NCBI GenBank assembly: GCA_036654415.1 | Contig: JAVVSB010000018.1 | Coordinates: forward strand, 1 to 35,849 | DNA from: Mucinivorans sp036654415 | Lineage (GTDB): Bacteria > Bacteroidota > Bacteroidia > Bacteroidales > Rikenellaceae | Direction: 5' to 3' | Length of the DNA stretch: 35,849 nucleotides | Part shown: piece by piece, positions 6,607 through 15,449 of the stretch | Layout: the number at the start of each line of letters is the position of its first letter | Numbering within the stretch: position 1 is the first letter of the stretch | Made by a program: the position numbers and the translations under genes | The notes under the pieces: model-generated | The model's input: only the letters and a program-made list of their open reading frames with translations | Told to the model about the DNA's origin: nothing | The model's database searches: none

Positions 6607-9234
6607 ATGAAGAGATTATTTTTGACTGCTCTGCTATTGTGGAGTGTATCGCCATTGTTGGCACAAACCATCTACCCTACACCTCATAAAATTGAGCGAG
6701 GTACAGGGGTTTTCTTGGGTAAAGATGCCTCGGTGGTCACTTTCAAAGAGGATAAATCGTTGCCATCCGAGGCTTACATTTTGGAGGTCACAGCTCGACT
6801 TATCACCATTACCAGCTCTAGCGACCGCGGGGCTTTTTATGGTTGTGTCACTTTGGAGCAGATAGCCGCCCAGGGGGCAGTGCCTGTGATGACCATCACC
6901 GATAGTCCTGACATTCCTTTTCGTGGCACAGTTGAGGGGTTTTATGGTAAGCCATGGAGCCACCGTGACCGACTTGCGCAGCTCCAATTCTATGGTCTCA
7001 ACAAGCTCAACACCTATATTTACGGCCCTAAGGACGACCCTTACCATAGTTCGCCTAATTGGCGTCTGCCTTATCCTGAGCAGCAGGGGGCTCAAATTGC
7101 CGAGTTGGCTTCGGTGGCCAAAAAGAACCATGTCGATTTTGTGTGGGCCATCCATCCAGGGCTCGACATTAAGTGGACTGAGGCTGATTTTCAGATTCTG
7201 TTGGCTAAATTTAATAGTATGTATGGTTTGGGCGTGCGCTCTTTCGCGCTCTTTTTTGACGACATCTCTGGCGAGGGGACCAATCCTCACAAACAGGCTG
7301 AACTTCTCAACCGTCTCAACAAGGAGTTTGTGCAGGCCAAGGGCGATGTAACGCCGCTGATTATGTGTCCCACGGAGTACAACAAAAGCTGGGCCAACCC
7401 CACATCTAACGGCTACCTCTCCATCTTGGGGCGCGAACTGGATAAGTCGGTCCAAATTATGTGGACTGGTGACAAGGTGTGCGACAACATCACAACCGAG
7501 ACCCTAACTTGGATTGCCGACCGTATTGGCCGCTCAAGTTATATATGGTGGAATTTTCCAGTGACCGACTATGCCCGCCACTTGGTGGTTCAGGGGCCCT
7601 CTTACGGTCTGACCAAGGAGGGGCGAGGATTGATGAATGGTTTCGTAAGTAACCCCATGGAGAATGCCGAGGCCTCAAAGGTTGCCCTTATGGGGGTGGC
7701 CGACTACTGTTGGAATATTGAGGCTTACGACTATCTTAAGACTTGGGAGCTAGCTCTGCGTACTTTGATGCCTCACGCGGCTCAGGCTTATCGTACTTTT
7801 GCTATGCATTCGGCTGATTTTGAACAGAATGGCCACGGTTTTCGTCGCGATGAGTCGTGGGAGATAGCTCCACTAATGAAGGCTCACCTTGATGGAACAG
7901 CCGATAATTCTACCATCATAGCTCAAGAATATGCTAAGATGGAGGCTGCGCCAGAGCAGATTTTTGCCTCCAAGGATAATGCGGCTCTGATTGCCGAGCT
8001 GCGCCCTTGGTTAGTGCAGTTTGCCAAGTTGGGGCAGCGTGGGCAGCAGGTGCTCGCTTTGGAGAAGAGCTTTAAGCAGGACTCTAGTGATGTATTTTGG
8101 AGCAATTACCTAGCAGGTACCATGAGCGACGAGGCCATCAAAGCCTACAACGCCCACAAAAGTGGCACCTATATCATGCAGCCTTTTATTGACAAGACAC
8201 GTGCCCGCCTGGGTGAGGAGTTTTACGAACAACTGACAGGGCAGAAGATTACAAAACCTACCCCAATAACTAATTTTGAACGTACCGAGACCCTCTACGA
8301 AATGATGGATGGTCGCACTGATACCTATTATTACTCGTGGGGCTTACAGAGTGTGGGTAGCTGGGTAGGTGTTGATTTGGGCCAAGTGCAGTCCGTGACC
8401 AACATTATTATCGACCAGGGACGTAAAGATGGCGACAATGACTATTTCCAGAGTGCTTTACTTGAGATTTCCAAGGACAACAAGTTGTGGACACCTTTGA
8501 GCGATACCCTTCACCAGATTTACAACATACGTTATAACGCTCGTCCTGTTGAGGCTCGTTATGTTCGTTTGCGCGCCACTGAAGGGGCAAGCCCCAAGAA
8601 TTGGACGGCCATCCGTCGCTTTGATGTCAATCCGTTGCAGAACAAACCAGTTATTATGACTAATATCCCGCAGATTGCACCACTCAAGGTGGTCACTGAG
8701 GGTAAGTATGTGAGTGTAAAACCTATGCTCGAGATTGTCAAGGTGGCCCCTGGTGGCTATTTGGGCATCGAGTTGCCTGTGATTTGCGATTTGGGTAGTG
8801 TCTCTGTCGAGCTCAATATTGGCTCTGTGGCTTTGGAATATTCACTCGATGGTATTATGTGGAGTGTGCAGAAGCCTGCCAAGGCTCGTTATATAAGGTA
8901 TATCAATAAGTCTAACCGCGAGGTACCCATTGTTCTCAAGAGTATGGTGGTGGAGCTTCACGGCGATGATAATGCTGACTTATTGGCGGCCATGGATGGC
9001 GATTTGCTAACTGGATACACTCCAACGCAGGAGTCTGTGGTGGTGAATGTTCCGCCTCACACTTTGGGTGTTTCTGTGCTCTGTGATGGAGGAGAGTGGA
9101 TTCTTCTGAACGATAAGGGGGGGCAGATAGGCAGTAGTAAAAATGGTTTTATGAACTCTCCAGTGGCCTCTGCCGTCAAGAGTATCACAATAAAAGGGAA
9201 GGGGCAGATTCGCGAAATTATTTGGAAGAGATAA
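6607..9234 (+). CDS. Secreted GH84 beta-N-acetylglucosaminidase with F5/8-type C domain
   Basis: An exported glycoside hydrolase that removes N-acetylglucosamine (O-GlcNAcase/hyaluronidase family GH84), presumably from host or dietary glycans. The 875-residue product has a signal peptide ending in LLAQ at residue 20, an N-terminal alpha/beta domain (about 21-100), the GH84 barrel starting FRGTVEGFYGKPWSHRDR (106 on), and the catalytic Asp pair in FALFFDDISGE at 218-219. Later sugar-contact segments include IMWTGDK and YIWWNFPVTDY. A helical part follows, then an F5/8-type C carbohydrate-binding domain at about 555-680 and a further beta-rich C-terminal region with no clear assignment. It is longer than the well-studied Bacteroides thetaiotaomicron enzyme because of that tail. 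No SusC/SusD pair is adjacent. Confidence 0.93.
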   Translation: MKRLFLTALLLWSVSPLLAQTIYPTPHKIERGTGVFLGKDASVVTFKEDKSLPSEAYILEVTARLITITSSSDRGAFYGCVTLEQIAAQGAVPVMTITDSPDIPFRGTVEGFYGKPWSHRDRLAQLQFYGLNKLNTYIYGPKDDPYHSSPNWRLPYPEQQGAQIAELASVAKKNHVDFVWAIHPGLDIKWTEADFQILLAKFNSMYGLGVRSFALFFDDISGEGTNPHKQAELLNRLNKEFVQAKGDVTPLIMCPTEYNKSWANPTSNGYLSILGRELDKSVQIMWTGDKVCDNITTETLTWIADRIGRSSYIWWNFPVTDYARHLVVQGPSYGLTKEGRGLMNGFVSNPMENAEASKVALMGVADYCWNIEAYDYLKTWELALRTLMPHAAQAYRTFAMHSADFEQNGHGFRRDESWEIAPLMKAHLDGTADNSTIIAQEYAKMEAAPEQIFASKDNAALIAELRPWLVQFAKLGQRGQQVLALEKSFKQDSSDVFWSNYLAGTMSDEAIKAYNAHKSGTYIMQPFIDKTRARLGEEFYEQLTGQKITKPTPITNFERTETLYEMMDGRTDTYYYSWGLQSVGSWVGVDLGQVQSVTNIIIDQGRKDGDNDYFQSALLEISKDNKLWTPLSDTLHQIYNIRYNARPVEARYVRLRATEGASPKNWTAIRRFDVNPLQNKPVIMTNIPQIAPLKVVTEGKYVSVKPMLEIVKVAPGGYLGIELPVICDLGSVSVELNIGSVALEYSLDGIMWSVQKPAKARYIRYINKSNREVPIVLKSMVVELHGDDNADLLAAMDGDLLTGYTPTQESVVVNVPPHTLGVSVLCDGGEWILLNDKGGQIGSSKNGFMNSPVASAVKSITIKGKGQIREIIWKR

Positions 9235-9235
9235 A

Positions 9236-10015
9236 ATGTTCGATTTTATCAGTTTTGATATTATAGATGCCATTGACATAGTGGTTGTGGCTCTGCTCTT
9301 GGTGCAGACTTACCGTATGATTCGAGGCACAGCAGCCCTGACTATTTTTATAGCCATCTTCTTGCTCTATGTGTTGTGGATAGTGGTTCGTATTTTGAAT
9401 ATGGAGCTGCTGAGTATGATTCTAGGGCAGGTTTTGGGGGTTGGTATGTTGGCTTTGATAGTTGTCTTCCAGCAGGAGATTCGTCGTTATCTTTTGATGT
9501 TGGGGCAGCGTATTTCTGGTTCGCGTCGCAAGTGGTTGCGCTCACTTTTCGCCTCGCGTGCTGGGCGTGTGGAGTATGGTTTTTTAGATGAGTTTTCGGC
9601 AGCTTGCCTCTCAATGGCCTCAAGCCATACGGGGGCACTGATTGTGTTGCAGCAGGCGAGTGACCTCTCGGTTTTTGCTCAGACGGGTGACTTGGTGGAT
9701 GGTGTGGTGTCGCAACGTTTGATAGAGGCTATTTTTTTCAAAAATTCGCCTATGCACGATGGAGCCATGATAATTATTCAGGGGCGTATTCATTCAGCTC
9801 GTTGTATTTTGCCCACCTCCGACAATCCCAATATTCCAGCTCGCTTTGGTCTGCGTCATCGTGCCGCCATGGGACTTTCGGAACACTCCGATGCAGTGGT
9901 TGTGGTGGTCTCCGAGGAGAGTGGTTGCGTGTCATTGGTGGTGGGTGGCGTGCTCACCACGCTCACTTCGCATGACAACTTGCGAGAAAAATTAAAATCC
10001 TTATTGGTGAAATAG
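9236..10015 (+). CDS. cdaA: Diadenylate cyclase (c-di-AMP synthase)
   Basis: Makes the second messenger cyclic di-AMP from two ATP. The 259-residue protein has about three N-terminal membrane spans (residues 10-80) and a DisA_N (DAC) domain. The catalytic motifs are present: MHDGAMIIIQGRI and RFGLRHRAAMGLSEHSDA. The ATG lies one base after the GH84 stop, so the two may be co-transcribed. The downstream restriction-modification pair begins 60 bp after the stop, with its promoter just past it. Confidence 0.95.
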   Translation: MFDFISFDIIDAIDIVVVALLLVQTYRMIRGTAALTIFIAIFLLYVLWIVVRILNMELLSMILGQVLGVGMLALIVVFQQEIRRYLLMLGQRISGSRRKWLRSLFASRAGRVEYGFLDEFSAACLSMASSHTGALIVLQQASDLSVFAQTGDLVDGVVSQRLIEAIFFKNSPMHDGAMIIIQGRIHSARCILPTSDNPNIPARFGLRHRAAMGLSEHSDAVVVVVSEESGCVSLVVGGVLTTLTSHDNLREKLKSLLVK

Positions 10016-10026
10016 CGGAAAAAACC

Positions 10027-10034
10027 TATCTTTG
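10027..10034 (+). promoter_or_regulatory. -7 promoter element of the methylase gene
   Basis: TATCTTTG with TTG at 10004-10006, 20 nt upstream, the latter inside the end of cdaA. It indicates that the restriction-modification pair has its own promoter. Confidence 0.65.
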
Positions 10035-10040
10035 TAAAAT

Positions 10041-10060
10041 AAGAGCCTACTAGGGCTTTT
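10041..10060 (+). promoter_or_regulatory. Leader hairpin ahead of the methylase gene
   Basis: AAGAGCC and GGCTTTT pair around TACTAG (7 bp with one G-T). It would lie at the very 5' end of the methylase transcript. It could be a weak terminator of cdaA, an attenuator, or a protein-binding palindrome; no controller gene is visible. Confidence 0.3.
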
Positions 10061-10074
10061 TAAGTGTTATTAAA

Positions 10075-10980
10075 ATGCAAGTAGATAGAGCCAAACCATT
10101 TTTGAAATGGGTAGGTGGTAAAACTCAACTTCTTAGTCAGATTAGAGAGAGTTTGCCAGTTCCTGTTTCAGCTTACCACACATACGTCGAGCCTTTTGTG
10201 GGTGGCGGTGCAGTCTTGTTCTATATGTTAAAGAATTATAAAAACATCAAACATGCTATTATTAATGACATTAATAATGAGTTGATTACCACTTATAGAA
10301 CCATAAAGCAGACACCGAATGAATTAATTGAACAACTACTAGATGTAGAAAATGAGTTTCACGCGCTTATCACTCAAGAGCAGAGGACTACTTATTTCCT
10401 TGGTAAGAGGTTGTTGTTTAACAAAAATATAGATTGTCCTATTACTAAGTCTGCTACATTTATCTTTTTGAACAAAACTTGTTTTAACGGTTTGTATCGA
10501 GTCAATAGTAAGGGTGAGTTTAATGTACCCTACGGTAAATATATTAAGCCTATGATTTGTGATAGGTCAACTATATTGGCCGATAGTGAGCTACTCCAAC
10601 GTGTTGAGATTCTTTGTGGTGATTTTAGTCAGACAATAGATTTTGCAGATGCGGGGGTGATTTTTTATTGCGACCCTCCATATAAGCCCATAAGTGTGAC
10701 GTCTTCGTTTAATTCGTATACTAAAGAAAATTTTGGTGATGAGCAGCAGGTGAGGTTAAAAAGTTTTTGCGATAATTTGACCCAGCAAGGAGCAATGGTC
10801 CTCCAAAGTAATTCGGAGTCTAATAGTGGGTATTTTGATGAGTTATATACAGAATATAAGATAGAGAGGGTGTTTGCTTCCCGTATGGTGAATTCAGACG
10901 CTACAAAGCGAGGTAAGATTAAGGAACTTCTTATTTCTAACTATATGGAAAATAATAGGCTGCAATTATCGCTGTTTTAA
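10075..10980 (+). CDS. Dam/DpnM-family DNA adenine methylase (N6-adenine, D12 class)
   Basis: A 301-residue N6-adenine methyltransferase of the D12 (alpha) class. It has the N-terminal FLKWVGGKTQLL motif (9-20), the SAM-binding FVGGGAVLF (41-49), the FLNKTCFNGLYRVN block (131-144) typical of Dam/DpnM relatives, and the catalytic DPPY at 200-203. Most close relatives methylate GATC, though some of the class recognise other sites, so the target is inferred: GATC itself is almost missing from this window while GATATC and GTTAAC occur several times. Base composition is AT-rich compared with neighbours, suggesting acquisition by transfer. The next gene starts 4 bp after the stop. Confidence 0.92.
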   Translation: MQVDRAKPFLKWVGGKTQLLSQIRESLPVPVSAYHTYVEPFVGGGAVLFYMLKNYKNIKHAIINDINNELITTYRTIKQTPNELIEQLLDVENEFHALITQEQRTTYFLGKRLLFNKNIDCPITKSATFIFLNKTCFNGLYRVNSKGEFNVPYGKYIKPMICDRSTILADSELLQRVEILCGDFSQTIDFADAGVIFYCDPPYKPISVTSSFNSYTKENFGDEQQVRLKSFCDNLTQQGAMVLQSNSESNSGYFDELYTEYKIERVFASRMVNSDATKRGKIKELLISNYMENNRLQLSLF

Positions 10981-10984
10981 GGTT

Positions 10985-11767
10985 ATGGCAAGTAGTGAAT
11001 CCTGGCAAGCAATTTTTGATTATTGCGTTCCATGTGATTGGAATTTTGATGTGCGGCCCTTTTTTATAACTGCTCAGCAGATAAAACTGGCGTGTCAGGA
11101 TTTTCGTGATACCTCGCAGAAGGAGGTGCGTATTTTATGTAAACAAGATACACGGGAGAGTAGACCAAACGTTTTTATAGCTAAAGGGCTATTCTTATTG
11201 CCAGTGAGAAATGGAGAGTATGCAATAATAAAAGGGGAGGGGTACGTCGATATACTAGAGATAGAGAGCCCAATAGAGGTATATGATTCGAAGTTAGATT
11301 TTGTGTTGGATAGTGTGGAAGTGGGTAATTCTGAGATGCAACATGTCGATTTTGCCTACGCTTCGTCCTTGATAAGAACTTTTATGGACGACCCGTCATT
11401 GGTGATGACTATCCGTGGTAGAAAATATACTCCAGAGTTTTCGTTTCGTGTTGGAGTACATGACATTTCGGTAAAGAGTGTTCAAACAGAAGTGGATGCT
11501 GGTTACGAAGGGCGAAATAAAATAGTGTTGATTGAAGCTAAAAATTCCACAACAAAAAACACAATAATTAGACAGCTCTATTATCCTTTCATGCAGTGGA
11601 AAGAGCAGACCTATAAAGATGTCTCTTTGTTGTTTTTTGAAAAGCGTGCAGACCTTTATTTAATTTGGCAATATGGTTTTGAGGATAATGATGATTACAA
11701 TAGTATAAAATTGATAAGGTCTGCCAGATATACGATAAACAGTCCTCAAAATAGGAGAAATGGCTGA
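10985..11767 (+). CDS. Probable type II restriction endonuclease with PD-(D/E)XK-like core
   Basis: A 260-residue protein encoded directly behind the methylase in the same AT-rich island. I do not recognise it as a DpnII/MboI-like or Sau3AI-like enzyme. A plausible nuclease core is EVDAGYE (Asp171) followed 13 residues later by IEAKN (Glu184, Lys186), the D...ExK arrangement of PD-(D/E)XK nucleases, with a downstream Gln-rich helix (IIRQLYYPFMQW). The first half (1-150) is mixed alpha/beta and has no motif I can name; it could be the DNA-recognition part. Its position and core suggest that it is the cognate endonuclease. The predicted target, GATC, is inference only. Confidence 0.7.
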   Translation: MASSESWQAIFDYCVPCDWNFDVRPFFITAQQIKLACQDFRDTSQKEVRILCKQDTRESRPNVFIAKGLFLLPVRNGEYAIIKGEGYVDILEIESPIEVYDSKLDFVLDSVEVGNSEMQHVDFAYASSLIRTFMDDPSLVMTIRGRKYTPEFSFRVGVHDISVKSVQTEVDAGYEGRNKIVLIEAKNSTTKNTIIRQLYYPFMQWKEQTYKDVSLLFFEKRADLYLIWQYGFEDNDDYNSIKLIRSARYTINSPQNRRNG

Positions 11768-11808
11768 TGATTAACTAGAAAAACAATTAATTAAAATAGA
11801 TAAAAACT

Positions 11809-14800
11809 ATGGCAAAAAAATTTATTACCTGTGATGGTAACTACGCTGCGGCACACATTGCGTATATGTTCAGCGAAGTTTCGGCAATTTACCCCATCAC
11901 GCCAAGTTCGACTATGGCCGAGCTTGTGGATGAATGGGCCGCTGCTGGCAAAAAGAATATCTTTGGCGAGACTGTCAAGGTTGTTGAGATGCAGTCTGAG
12001 GCTGGTGCTGCTGGTGCCGTTCACGGTTCACTTCAGGCGGGGGCACTAACTACAACCTACACTGCCTCTCAGGGGTTATTGCTTATGATTCCTAACATGT
12101 ATAAAATTGCGGGTGAGTTGTTGCCTGCTGTTTTCCATGTTTCAGCTCGTGCTTTGGCCGCTCAGTCACTCTCTATCTTTGGCGACCACTCTGACATTAT
12201 GGCCACCCGCGGCACTGGTTTTGCCATGTTGGGCGCAGGTTCGGTGCAGGAGGTTATGGATTTGAGTGCTATCTCTCACTTGGCAGCTATTCGTTCGCGT
12301 GTACCATTCTTAAATTTCTTTGACGGGTTCCGCACCTCTCATGAGATTCAGAAAATTGAAGAGTTCGACACCAATGAGCTTAAGGCTCTGGTTGACGAAA
12401 AGGCCTTGGCCGAGTTCCGTCAGCGTGCTATGAACCCTGATGCTCCTGTTACGCGTGGTACGGCTCAGAACCCCGATATCTATTTCCAAACCCGCGAGGC
12501 AGCCAATAAATTCTATGATGCCGTGCCTGATGTGGTAAACGATTATATGGCCCAAATCAGCAAGATTACAGGCCGTACCTATAAGCCATTTATGTACTAT
12601 GGAGCTCCTGATGCCGAGAACATCATCATCGCCATGGGCTCTGTTACCGAGACCATCAAGGAGGTCATTGACCTACGTTTGGCTTCGGGCGAAAAAATCG
12701 GTCTGCTTTCCATCCACCTTTATCGTCCCTTCTCGGCTAAATATTTCTTCCAGGCGGTGCCTAAGTCGGTTAAGCGCATTTGTGTTTTGGACCGTACCAA
12801 AGAGACAGGAGCCGCTGGCGACCCTCTCTATATGGATATCAAGGAGGCCTTCTATGACCAGCAGACACGTCCTTTGATTATCGGTGGCCGTTATGGCCTC
12901 TCTTCTAAGGATACCACTCCAGCTCAGATAGCCGCCGTTTACGACAACTTGGCTATGGTCGAACCTAAGAATCAATTCTTGCTTGGTATAGTTGACGATG
13001 TCACTTTCAAGTCCCTTAGCGTTGGGGCTGAGTTTGCCGCGGGGGCCGAGGGTACTTTCGAGGCCCGTTTTATCGGTCTTGGGGCCGATGGTACGGTGGG
13101 TGCCAACAAAAACTCCATCAAGATTATCGGTAACAGCACCGATAAATATTGTCAAGCCTATTTCTCCTATGACTCCAAGAAATCAGGTGGTTACACCAGT
13201 TCTCACTTGCGTTTCGGCGACAAACCAATCCGCTCTACCTACTTGGTCAACACACCTAACTTTGTGGCCTGCCATGTGCCCTCATATGTCAATAAATATG
13301 ACCTTTTGAAGGGGCTTAAAGATGGCGGGACCTTCCTTTTGAACTCAATTTGGGACAAAGAGGTGGTTTCAAACCATCTGCCAGACTCGATGAAAAAGTA
13401 TATGGCCGAGCATAAGATTAATTTCTATCAGATTAACGCCACAAAAATTGCTGCTGGCATAGGCCTTGGTAACCGTACCAACACCATTATGCAGGCTGCT
13501 TTCTTCAAATTGTCGGGGGTAATTCCTTACGATTTGGCTGTTGAACAGATGAAAAAAGCCATCTATAAATCGTATGGAAAAAAGGGTGAGTCGATTGTTA
13601 ATATGAATTACCAGGCAGTGGATGCTGGCTCAGCGGTTGAGAAAATAGAGGTTGATCCAGCTTGGGCTAACCTGGTTATCAAGGCCAAAGAGATAGATGC
13701 TTCACGTCCTGAATTTATACGTAATATTGTTGACCCAATCAACTCTTTGGAGGGTGATTCACTGCCTGTTTCGGCCTTTAATGGTCGTGAAGATGGGACT
13801 TGGGATGCAGGGACTTCGCAGTATGAAAAGCGTGGTATTGCCGCCAATATTCCTGCTTGGCAATCCGAAAATTGTATTCAGTGTAACCAGTGTGCTTTTG
13901 TCTGCCCTCACGGTGCCATCCGTCCGTTCTTGCTTACCGAAGCCGAGGCTGCGGCAGCACCTGCGGGCACTCCAATGGTTCAGGGTAACGGTGCTCTAAA
14001 GGCCTATAAGTTCAAGATTCAGGTTTCTCCTCTGGATTGTACAGGTTGCGGCAACTGTGCTCAGGTTTGTCCTTCTCCAAACAAGGCTTTGGTTATGGCA
14101 CCACTTGAGGAGCTCTTTGCTCAAGAGAATCCTCGTTGGGAGTATATGCACCACAAGGTTGGCTACAAGAGCCAGGTGGTAGATAAAACCAAGACGGTTA
14201 AGAACCTCCAGTTCGAGCAGCCTCTGTTTGAATTCTCTGGTGCTTGTGCTGGTTGCGGTGAGACTCCTTATATTAAGGCCATCACTCAGCTTTTTGGCGA
14301 TAGAATGATGGTTGCCAACGCCACTGGTTGTTCGTCAATCTATGGTGGTTCGGCCCCTTCAACTCCATACACCACCAATGCTCAGGGCAAAGGTCCAGCT
14401 TGGGCTAACTCACTTTTCGAGGACAATGCCGAGTTTGGTTTGGGTATGAATGTGGCTGGCGATAAAATGCGCGAGCGTCTTAAACTCATTATGACCGAGG
14501 CCATGGAGCAGTGCTCATGCTGTACCGTAGAGGTTAAAGCTGCCATGGGCGAGTGGATAGCTTCCATGGATAAGGCGGCTGAGTCGGTTGCTGCTACAGC
14601 AGCTCTACTACCTTTGGTTGAGAAGTGCGATTGCAAATATTGTAAGGAGATAGTTGCCCTTAAGAGCTTCTTACCTAAACGTTCACAGTGGATATTCGGT
14701 GGTGACGGTTGGGGCTATGACATCGGATTTGGTGGCGTAGACCATGTGTTAGCCTCGGGCGAAAACGTGAATATTCTGATTATGGATACTGAGGTCTACT

Positions 14801-15336
14801 CCAATACAGGTGGCCAGTCTTCTAAGGCTACGCCAATCGGAGCTGTGGCTAAGTTTGCCTCAGCTGGTAAACGTGTCCGTAAGAAGGATATTGGGGCCAT
14901 GATGATGACCTATGGTTATGTCTATGTGGCTCAGGTGGCCATGGGTGCCAACCATAATCAGTATCTCCAGGCTATTAAAGAGGCTGAAGCCTACAACGGT
15001 CCGTCACTTATTATTGCTTACTCGCCATGTATCAACCATGGTATCAAGGGTGGTATGGGTGTGTCTCAGCTCACCGAAAAACGTGCTGTTGAGTGTGGCT
15101 ACTGGCATACATGGCGCTTCAATCCAGCTCTTGAGGCCGAGGGGAAGAACCCATTCACCATGGACTCAAAGGAGCCTGATTGGGCTAAGTTCCAGGATTT
15201 TATCAACAATGAGGTTCGTTACACTTCGCTTATCAAGGCTTTCCCTGCCGAGGCTAAAGAGCTTTTCGCAGCTAGTGAGCAGAATGCCAAGTGGCGTTAT
15301 AACACCTACATTCGTCAGAGCAAGTTAGAGTACTAA
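11809..15336 (+). CDS. nifJ: Pyruvate:ferredoxin (flavodoxin) oxidoreductase, single-chain
   Basis: Oxidatively decarboxylates pyruvate to acetyl-CoA and CO2, passing electrons to ferredoxin or flavodoxin; central to anaerobic metabolism. The 1175-residue product is full length for the single-chain form. It begins with ITCDGNYAAAHIAYMFSEVSAIYPITPSS (pyrimidine-binding domain), has two 4Fe-4S motifs, CIQCNQCAFVCP from residue 689 and CTGCGNCAQVCP from 744, and the TPP-binding domain with CAGCGETPYIKA from 813, GDGWGYDIG and the C-terminal MDTEVYSNTGGQSSKATP segment. No TAnnTTTG box is visible in the 41 bp between the restriction gene and this start. The island may therefore have been inserted between the gene and its old promoter, or an unrecognised promoter is used. 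Confidence 0.97.
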   Translation: MAKKFITCDGNYAAAHIAYMFSEVSAIYPITPSSTMAELVDEWAAAGKKNIFGETVKVVEMQSEAGAAGAVHGSLQAGALTTTYTASQGLLLMIPNMYKIAGELLPAVFHVSARALAAQSLSIFGDHSDIMATRGTGFAMLGAGSVQEVMDLSAISHLAAIRSRVPFLNFFDGFRTSHEIQKIEEFDTNELKALVDEKALAEFRQRAMNPDAPVTRGTAQNPDIYFQTREAANKFYDAVPDVVNDYMAQISKITGRTYKPFMYYGAPDAENIIIAMGSVTETIKEVIDLRLASGEKIGLLSIHLYRPFSAKYFFQAVPKSVKRICVLDRTKETGAAGDPLYMDIKEAFYDQQTRPLIIGGRYGLSSKDTTPAQIAAVYDNLAMVEPKNQFLLGIVDDVTFKSLSVGAEFAAGAEGTFEARFIGLGADGTVGANKNSIKIIGNSTDKYCQAYFSYDSKKSGGYTSSHLRFGDKPIRSTYLVNTPNFVACHVPSYVNKYDLLKGLKDGGTFLLNSIWDKEVVSNHLPDSMKKYMAEHKINFYQINATKIAAGIGLGNRTNTIMQAAFFKLSGVIPYDLAVEQMKKAIYKSYGKKGESIVNMNYQAVDAGSAVEKIEVDPAWANLVIKAKEIDASRPEFIRNIVDPINSLEGDSLPVSAFNGREDGTWDAGTSQYEKRGIAANIPAWQSENCIQCNQCAFVCPHGAIRPFLLTEAEAAAAPAGTPMVQGNGALKAYKFKIQVSPLDCTGCGNCAQVCPSPNKALVMAPLEELFAQENPRWEYMHHKVGYKSQVVDKTKTVKNLQFEQPLFEFSGACAGCGETPYIKAITQLFGDRMMVANATGCSSIYGGSAPSTPYTTNAQGKGPAWANSLFEDNAEFGLGMNVAGDKMRERLKLIMTEAMEQCSCCTVEVKAAMGEWIASMDKAAESVAATAALLPLVEKCDCKYCKEIVALKSFLPKRSQWIFGGDGWGYDIGFGGVDHVLASGENVNILIMDTEVYSNTGGQSSKATPIGAVAKFASAGKRVRKKDIGAMMMTYGYVYVAQVAMGANHNQYLQAIKEAEAYNGPSLIIAYSPCINHGIKGGMGVSQLTEKRAVECGYWHTWRFNPALEAEGKNPFTMDSKEPDWAKFQDFINNEVRYTSLIKAFPAEAKELFAASEQNAKWRYNTYIRQSKLEY

Positions 15337-15362
15337 TTTTTTCACCTGACGCACTAAAACAG

Positions 15363-15399
15363 ACCGAGGGGCTACATTTCGTAGCTCCTCGGTTTTTTT
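15363..15399 (+). terminator. Strong intrinsic terminator of the PFOR gene
   Basis: ACCGAGGGGCTAC pairs with GTAGCTCCTCGGT (13 bp with one G-T) around ATTTC and runs into seven T. It lies 26 bp after the PFOR stop. Confidence 0.9.
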
Positions 15400-15423
15400 G
15401 GCCCATATTTTGCAAAAAAGTGT

Positions 15424-15431
15424 TAACTTTG
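15424..15431 (+). promoter_or_regulatory. -7 promoter element of sufE-sufT
   Basis: TAACTTTG, 18 bp before the sufE ATG. A TTTG about 23 nt upstream lies in the T-tract of the preceding terminator. Confidence 0.6.
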
Positions 15432-15449
15432 CAATTCAATTTTTTTTAG

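Noticed and set aside
6634..7455. Minus-strand open frame of 273 codons inside the GH84 gene
   Set aside because: Long, but opposite a clear signal peptide and catalytic barrel; composition looks like antisense reading, with no promoter or family features.
12673..13155. Minus-strand open frame of 160 codons inside PFOR
   Set aside because: A shadow frame of a strongly coding, well-conserved gene; the product has no recognisable family features.
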